From Neolewinella marina (GTDB lineage Bacteria > Bacteroidota > Bacteroidia > Chitinophagales > Saprospiraceae), in assembly GCF_002631205.1 (NCBI RefSeq), contig NZ_PDLO01000006.1, positions 174,922 to 238,921 on the forward strand: DNA of 64,000 nt, given 5' to 3'. Both the position numbers and the translations under genes were made by a program. Position 1 is the first letter of the stretch. Each line of letters starts with the position of its first letter. A model generated the notes under the pieces. The model searched no databases. It saw nothing but the letters and a program-made list of their open reading frames with translations, and was not told the origin of the DNA. Shown one piece after another: positions 59,685-64,000 of the stretch.

Positions 59685-61019
59685 ATGTCCTCCAGAATCC
59701 TGATCATCGGTGCCGGCCGCTCCTCCAGTGCACTCATCAAATACGCCCTGGACAACAGCGAAGCCCTCGGCTGGAACATCACCGTAGCCGACGCTGACCC
59801 CGCCGCCGCCGCCGCGAAAGTCAACAACCACCCCCGGGGCACCACGGCCTGGCTCGACGTCACCAAGACCAACGACCGCCGGGAACTGATCGGTCGCTCG
59901 GACATCGTGGTTTCCCTCCTGCCCGCCCACCTGCACATCGAAGTGGCCCAGGACTGCATCCGCCTGAAGAAGCACCTGGTCACCGCCAGCTACGTAAGCC
60001 AGGAGTTGTACCGTCTCGGCGACGAAGCCCGCAACCGGGAACTCATATTCATGGGAGAAATGGGGCTCGACCCCGGCATCGACCACATGACAGCCATGCA
60101 GCGGATCAACGCCATCCGCGCCGCGGGCGGAGAAGTGACCGCCTTCCGTTCCTTCACCGGCGGACTCATCTCCCCCGAAAGCAACGACAACCCCTGGGGC
60201 TACAAATTCACCTGGAACCCGCGCAACGTCGTCCTCGCCGGACAGGGCACCGCCCAGTACCTCGAGGAAGGCAAACTGAAGTACCTGCCCTACTACCGCC
60301 TCTTCGGCAATACCTGGGACGTGGAGGTGGAAGGCATCGGCAAGTTCGAGGCCTACGCCAACCGCGACAGCCTCCTCTACCGCCAGCAGTACGGGCTGGA
60401 GGATATTCCCACCATCCTGCGCGGCACCCTGCGCTACCCCGGATTCTGTGCGGCCTGGAACGCCCTGGTCCGCATCGGTATGACCGACGGTGACTTCCCC
60501 ATTCTCGACAGCGAGAACATCACCTACCACGAACTCATGGAGGCCCTGGCGCCCAGCGGCCCCGGATCGGTCAAGGACCGCATCGCCGGTATGCTGAAGC
60601 TGGAACCCAAGGGAGAAGTAATGAAGCGCCTCACCTGGCTCGGACTCTTCCGCAAGAAACGCATCAAGCTGAAGGGGGCCACCCCGGCCCTCATCCTGGA
60701 GAACCTGTTGCTCGACAAGTGGCAGCTGCAGCCCGACGACAAGGACCTCATCGTCATGCAACACCAGATCGACTACCGCCTCGACGGGAAAGAGAAGCGC
60801 GACGTATCCAACCTGGTGATGAAGGGAGAAAATGCCCAGGACACCGCCATGGCGCGGCTCGTGGGCCTGCCCCTCGGCATCTTCGTCCGCCTGATGAGCC
60901 AGGGTCAGATCCACGCTACCGGGGTGCACATTCCCACCATGCGGGAGGTCTACGAACCCGTACTGGAAGAGATGAAGGCCTACGGCATGGAATTCACCCA
61001 CCATACGGTTGACCTCTAA
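59685..61019 (+). CDS. saccharopine dehydrogenase family protein
   Basis: 444 residues. N-terminal Rossmann part MSSRILIIGAGRSSSALIKYAL, SDIVVSLLPAHLHIEVAQDCIRLKKHLVTASYVS; then GEMGLDPGIDHMTAMQRINAIRAAGGEVTAFRSFTGGLISPESNDNPWGYKFTWNPRNVVLAG, the hallmark of the glutamate-forming saccharopine dehydrogenases. It may act in lysine degradation or in a related amine-linked pathway. The start is the ATG after TACCTTTACCAA; the long in-frame upstream extension is read through the octamer satellite and is rejected. Confidence 0.9.
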   Translation: MSSRILIIGAGRSSSALIKYALDNSEALGWNITVADADPAAAAAKVNNHPRGTTAWLDVTKTNDRRELIGRSDIVVSLLPAHLHIEVAQDCIRLKKHLVTASYVSQELYRLGDEARNRELIFMGEMGLDPGIDHMTAMQRINAIRAAGGEVTAFRSFTGGLISPESNDNPWGYKFTWNPRNVVLAGQGTAQYLEEGKLKYLPYYRLFGNTWDVEVEGIGKFEAYANRDSLLYRQQYGLEDIPTILRGTLRYPGFCAAWNALVRIGMTDGDFPILDSENITYHELMEALAPSGPGSVKDRIAGMLKLEPKGEVMKRLTWLGLFRKKRIKLKGATPALILENLLLDKWQLQPDDKDLIVMQHQIDYRLDGKEKRDVSNLVMKGENAQDTAMARLVGLPLGIFVRLMSQGQIHATGVHIPTMREVYEPVLEEMKAYGMEFTHHTVDL

Positions 61020-62310
61020 CCTACAGGTCAGGGCCGGGCAGTTCAACCAGGCCGCCCGGCAGGGGGCGTACATCCTCATCGCCCTGCTGCTGCCCCGCCT
61101 GGGCGTGCCGCGCAGTGTCATCGGGCAGTGGGAGACCCTGCTCTTCCTGGGCTACGTGCTCGGCTTCGGCTGGACCACCGGCCTGCTGCAGGGATTCCTG
61201 GTACGGATGGGCGACCTCGCCGGCGCGCGCGCGACCCGCTTTGCCCGTCGGGCGGTGGGCACTACGGCCCTGTTCTCGGCCGGCTTGCTGTTGGCGGCGG
61301 CGGCCTTTCACGGGCCCCTCTTCCGGTTACTGCAGCTGGACGGGGAGCCCCTCGGCTGGCCATTTTTTTTCCTGCTGTTGTTCAGTCGCTGGCCGGGCTT
61401 TTGCTTCGAGCAGGCCCTGTTGCTGGCGGGGCGGGTGGGCTGGCTGACGGTCTATTCGGTGGCCAACGCTCTGGGCCTGTTGCTTTCCCTTCTTTTGCCG
61501 CTCTACCTCGGGCACGACATGCTGTATGCCATGCGCTGGTTGGCGGGATTCGCGGGTGCCAAGGCCCTCGGACTGATGCTGTGGGCGTGGTTTTCATCTC
61601 CTGGGCCCGTCGAAGAGTCCTACCCGGCCCAAATGACCGAGTGGCTGCGGCAGAGCCGGCCCCTGGTTGCCTATGCTTCGGTAGCCGCCCTGGTGACGGC
61701 CGTGGATCCCTGGATCGTCAACTACTGGTCGGGGGGAGACGAGGAGGTGTTCGCTATTTTCCGCTACGGGGTGCGCGAACTCCCCCTGCTGGCGGCGCTC
61801 ATCAGCGGGATGACGGTAGTGGCCATCCCGCTTATCGGCCGCGATACGCCTGCGGGGCTGGACCTGCTGCGGCGACAGTCGCGGCAGTTGTTTCACTACG
61901 TCTTCGCCCTGAGCCTGTTGATGATGCTTACCGCCCACTGGTGGTGGACGCTGGTTTTCACTCCCGTGTTTGCGGACAGCCTGCCCATCTTCCGTACCTA
62001 CCTGCTGGTGGTGGGCTGCCGGCTCGTCTTTGCCATGACCGTCCTGACCGCCCTCAAGCAAACCCGTAGCATCTACCTGTGGGGACTGGCGGAGCTGGTC
62101 GTCAACGTGGTCCTCTCGCTGGCCCTGGCTCCCCGCTTCGGGTTGCAGGGCATCATCTGGGCTACGGTGATCGCCAGCTACTTTCACGAACTGTGCCTGG
62201 TGCTGTACCTGCGCTTCCGTACCGGAACCGCGTGGCAGTCCTACGCCGACCTGCGGTGGTACGCGGGCTACCTGCTGGTCCTGTTCGGGGCCTACTACTG
62301 GATGCTGTAG
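61009..62310 (+). CDS. polysaccharide biosynthesis / flippase-like membrane protein
   Basis: 433 residues with about 12 helices. Features: N-terminal FNQAARQGAYILIALLLPRLG, LLFLGYVLGFGWTTGLLQGFLVRMG, and a second half with VAYASVAALVTAVDPWIVNYWSGGDEEVFAIFRYGVRELPLLAALISGMTVVAIPLIGRD, ALAPRFGLQGIIWATVIASYFHELCLVLYLRF. The pattern is that of MOP-superfamily lipid-linked oligosaccharide exporters. It starts at a TTG overlapping the dehydrogenase by 11 bp; no ATG is available near the N-terminus. No polymer-synthesis cluster follows, so the substrate is open. Confidence 0.8.
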   Translation: MTSNLQVRAGQFNQAARQGAYILIALLLPRLGVPRSVIGQWETLLFLGYVLGFGWTTGLLQGFLVRMGDLAGARATRFARRAVGTTALFSAGLLLAAAAFHGPLFRLLQLDGEPLGWPFFFLLLFSRWPGFCFEQALLLAGRVGWLTVYSVANALGLLLSLLLPLYLGHDMLYAMRWLAGFAGAKALGLMLWAWFSSPGPVEESYPAQMTEWLRQSRPLVAYASVAALVTAVDPWIVNYWSGGDEEVFAIFRYGVRELPLLAALISGMTVVAIPLIGRDTPAGLDLLRRQSRQLFHYVFALSLLMMLTAHWWWTLVFTPVFADSLPIFRTYLLVVGCRLVFAMTVLTALKQTRSIYLWGLAELVVNVVLSLALAPRFGLQGIIWATVIASYFHELCLVLYLRFRTGTAWQSYADLRWYAGYLLVLFGAYYWML

Positions 62311-62345
62311 TCGCGGGTGGCTCGGCGGCCCCACAACCGACGATA

Positions 62346-63173
62346 TCAGGCGTCTGCGGACTTCTCGATCACGATCACCAGCCGGGCGGGCTTGTCGATG
62401 ATGCGGTTCGCCAGCCGGTCGACCCAACGCCAGGCCCGGAAGGGGAGGTGCTGCAGCAGGTGGTGGGCCCGGAGATACAGCAGCGCCTTGTTCGACAGCT
62501 TGACCGTGCGGTAGCGCACGTGGGCGTGGGGCTCCATGAGGCTGGCAACCAACCGCTCGTTGAAGCTGTGCAGGTGGGCGTGCAGGGGGGTAGGGCGGTT
62601 GCAGTGAATACAGAGGGAGTACTGTATCGTCTCGTTGTAGGGGGTAGAGATGACGATGGTGCCCCCCGGCTTCACCACCCGGATGAGGTTGGCCAGGTAA
62701 GGGGGCACTTCGGGTACGTGCTCCATAACCTCGGAGGAGATGACGGCGTCGATGGAGTTGTCGCGGAAGGGGAGGTCAAAGGCATCGCCCGCCACGGCGA
62801 AGTGGTTTTCGGCGGGGTAGAGGCGCAGGGCTTCGGTGGCATTCTTCAGGGCCAGGTCGAAACTTACTACGGCGTCTTTCCGCCCCAGCAGCTCGCGGGC
62901 AACCCATCCGTTGCCGCAGCCTACGTCCAGTACCACCCGGGCGGAGGTGGGCAGCTGGTGGAGAATTTCCTGGTGGAGTCGCTCGATCTCGTGGAGGGTG
63001 GCCGGATCGGGCGGTGGCGCGAAGTAGTCGAACGTCTCAGCGTCGCGCTGGTAATGCTCCACGTAGTTGGCCGGCTCCTCTACCCGGGGCAGCAGGTTGT
63101 AGACCCCCTTGGGGGTACGGTAGGCCGCCAAGGGTTCGGGCAGGGGGCGGAGGATCCGGCTCAGGTCGAACAT
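62346..63173 (-). CDS. class I SAM-dependent methyltransferase
   Basis: 275 residues. SAM-binding motif I VVLDVGCGNGWVARELLG, then VVSFDLALKNATEAL, HFAVAGDAFDLPFRDNSIDAVISSEVMEHVPEVPPYLANLIRVVKPGGTIVISTPY. The N-terminal part (LPRVEEPANYVEHYQRDAETFDYF) suits small-molecule or lipid substrates. The TAGCTTTACCC element lies immediately before the ATG. Substrate unknown. Confidence 0.9.
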   Translation of the reverse strand: MFDLSRILRPLPEPLAAYRTPKGVYNLLPRVEEPANYVEHYQRDAETFDYFAPPPDPATLHEIERLHQEILHQLPTSARVVLDVGCGNGWVARELLGRKDAVVSFDLALKNATEALRLYPAENHFAVAGDAFDLPFRDNSIDAVISSEVMEHVPEVPPYLANLIRVVKPGGTIVISTPYNETIQYSLCIHCNRPTPLHAHLHSFNERLVASLMEPHAHVRYRTVKLSNKALLYLRAHHLLQHLPFRAWRWVDRLANRIIDKPARLVIVIEKSADA

Positions 63174-63215
63174 TGGGTAAAGCTACGGCCTGGCGGACCG
63201 ATCCGAAAGACCCAA

Positions 63216-63701
63216 CTAGCCGGTTATCCGGTTGGCTACCCGCTCCAGGAAGGAGGGGGATTCATCGGAGGGATCTACCAAAGCGGTGGCCTTGCCGTCG
63301 AGTCTGCCTTCGAGCGCGCGGATGAAGCCGGCTTCGTCGTACAGGTCCGAGACGTTGATGGTCAGTTTACCTCCGTCGTGGAAGACGACCATTTGCCGGT
63401 ACCGGTGCGCGGCTTGTCCCCGGAATTCCCCGATCCGGTACCGTCTAATGTCCGAAAGCTCTACCCGTCGATCCGGACCAGTGCGGCGATGCAGCGTAAG
63501 GGCGCCGCCTTCCAGAACAAGGGAATTATTGATCAGGTAGCCGAAACGAACGGCCATTAACAGGAGGGCAAACCCGGGAAAAATCAGCAGGAAATAGGTG
63601 TCCCCATCGCTCCATACGATCCAGGTAAAGAAGGCGATGATGGCCATTTCCAACAGAATGGCCCGTAGCGCGGCAGTGGGGCGATAGGTGAATTCTGACA
63701 T
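63216..63701 (-). CDS. membrane protein with PH-like C-terminal part
   Basis: 161 residues. Two helices (ALRAILLEMAIIAFFTWIVW, FLLIFPGFALLLMAVRFGYLI), then a beta-rich segment SLVLEGGALTLHRRTGPDRRVELSDIRRYRIGEFRGQ, MVVFHDGGKLTINVSDLYDEAGFIRALEGRL, a pattern close to bacterial PH-like domains. The internal ATG (MSEFTYRP) is chosen; the longer frame starts inside a region with no coding character. Function unknown. Confidence 0.65.
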   Translation of the reverse strand: MSEFTYRPTAALRAILLEMAIIAFFTWIVWSDGDTYFLLIFPGFALLLMAVRFGYLINNSLVLEGGALTLHRRTGPDRRVELSDIRRYRIGEFRGQAAHRYRQMVVFHDGGKLTINVSDLYDEAGFIRALEGRLDGKATALVDPSDESPSFLERVANRITG

Positions 63702-64000
63702 GCGTATGTGATTGATTGGAAGGTACGTCATCGCCGGGAAAGGCCGGCTATGACGTGCCGGCATGGGCGATTGCAGCAGGCTGAAACCTGCGGCAGCCAA
63801 AAAGGTGTGATCCACCGCGGCGGCGATACCATAGAGACTCGTTTAAATCAGACGTTGGAGATTTGCGAGCCGGCTGAGACATCAGATGATGGCCTCCTAC
63901 GTCGGTCAACATCTGATGACATGCCGGCCTGGACGAGCGAAGCGAGCTGCCCCGCAAATGGTACATGGTACGTCGTCCTTTGTAAATGGTAAATTATTAC
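63702..64000. other. window end, no gene seen
   Basis: This stretch holds the second copy of the 44-bp repeat and A/T-rich sequence with repeated AAATGGTA near the end. A plus-strand frame of 94 codons crosses it but contains the repeat and has no homology I recognise. Confidence 0.5.
63877..63920 (+). repeat. dispersed 44-bp repeat with CATCAGATG inverted arms, copy 2
   Basis: AGACATCAGATGATG, a 19-nt spacer, then CATCTGATGAC. It matches the minus-strand copy at 52126-52169 at about 40 of 44 bases, including most of the spacer, so it is a true dispersed repeat and not a chance palindrome. Confidence 0.75.

Overview
The window looks like the chromosome of a GC-rich Bacteroidota bacterium, most likely a marine Saprospiria or Lewinella-type organism. 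Signs of the phylum are a TonB-dependent receptor with a DUF4249 partner, a type IX secretion (Por) C-terminal sorting tail, DUF3078, DUF4252 and DUF2141 proteins, a bacillithiol gene (bshA), a type 2 isopentenyl-diphosphate isomerase beside HMG-CoA reductase, and many Bacteroidota -7 promoter elements (TAnnTTTG or TAnCTTCG) close to start codons. No rRNA, insertion sequence, prophage or CRISPR array was seen. The only tRNA is tRNA-Asn(GTT).

Layout. 1-5.6 kb: the end of a DUF4249 gene, a secreted protein, two membrane glycosyltransferases, a 57-residue lipoprotein-like gene and HU. 5.7-15 kb: an SDR, then a mostly minus-strand block with a uracil-DNA-glycosylase-like protein, DUF3078, MscS-type channel, ECF sigma factor, TonB receptor/DUF4249 pair and leucyl aminopeptidase. 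15-22.4 kb: bshA and a sugar-kinase-like gene, a tightly overlapped malonate operon (malonyl-CoA synthetase, MadL, MadM) and a FUSC protein. 22.4-27.5 kb: DsrE, a LytTR response regulator, its TPR histidine kinase and a 1.6-kb gene-free array. 27.7-42.2 kb: clpB, degP, a giant Ddl-Ddl-TM-PASTA fusion, a T9SS cargo protein, rhodanese, SPOR, fni and HMG-CoA reductase. 42.2-52.1 kb: tRNA-Asn, a PfkB kinase, pnuC, yjbQ, AI-2E transporter, structured repeats, radical SAM/SPASM, an ECF sigma/anti-sigma/DUF4252 operon and a class III aminotransferase. 52.5-64 kb: lipoprotein, holA, cvpA, a phosphoglycerate dehydrogenase, rfaE2, Nif3, zinc-ribbon, four-helix-bundle protein, saccharopine dehydrogenase, flippase and methyltransferase.

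The most striking object is the gene-free array at 25.8-27.4 kb, directly upstream of the histidine kinase/LytTR operon. It holds five promoters on the minus strand. Each has two copies of an invariant TCAGAACA core exactly 21 bp apart, followed 38-39 bp later by a -7 box. Four of them are followed by about 190-250 bp without a conserved reading frame and end in a GC-rich hairpin with a T-tract. The geometry (9-bp repeats, 12-bp spacer) is that of LytTR-family operators. I infer a self-contained regulon: a periplasmic TPR sensor kinase, a LytTR regulator, and a tandem battery of small RNAs it switches on. The fifth, kinase-proximal promoter could autoregulate the operon.

Other notable structure: an exact 8-bp-period satellite at three intergenic sites, families of short palindromes built on CATCnGATG at four sites, a 122-bp tandem repeat before an ECF sigma gene, an unexplained terminator before fni, and an over-used 10-mer (GGCACCCGCG). 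All counts were made by eye; no searches were run.
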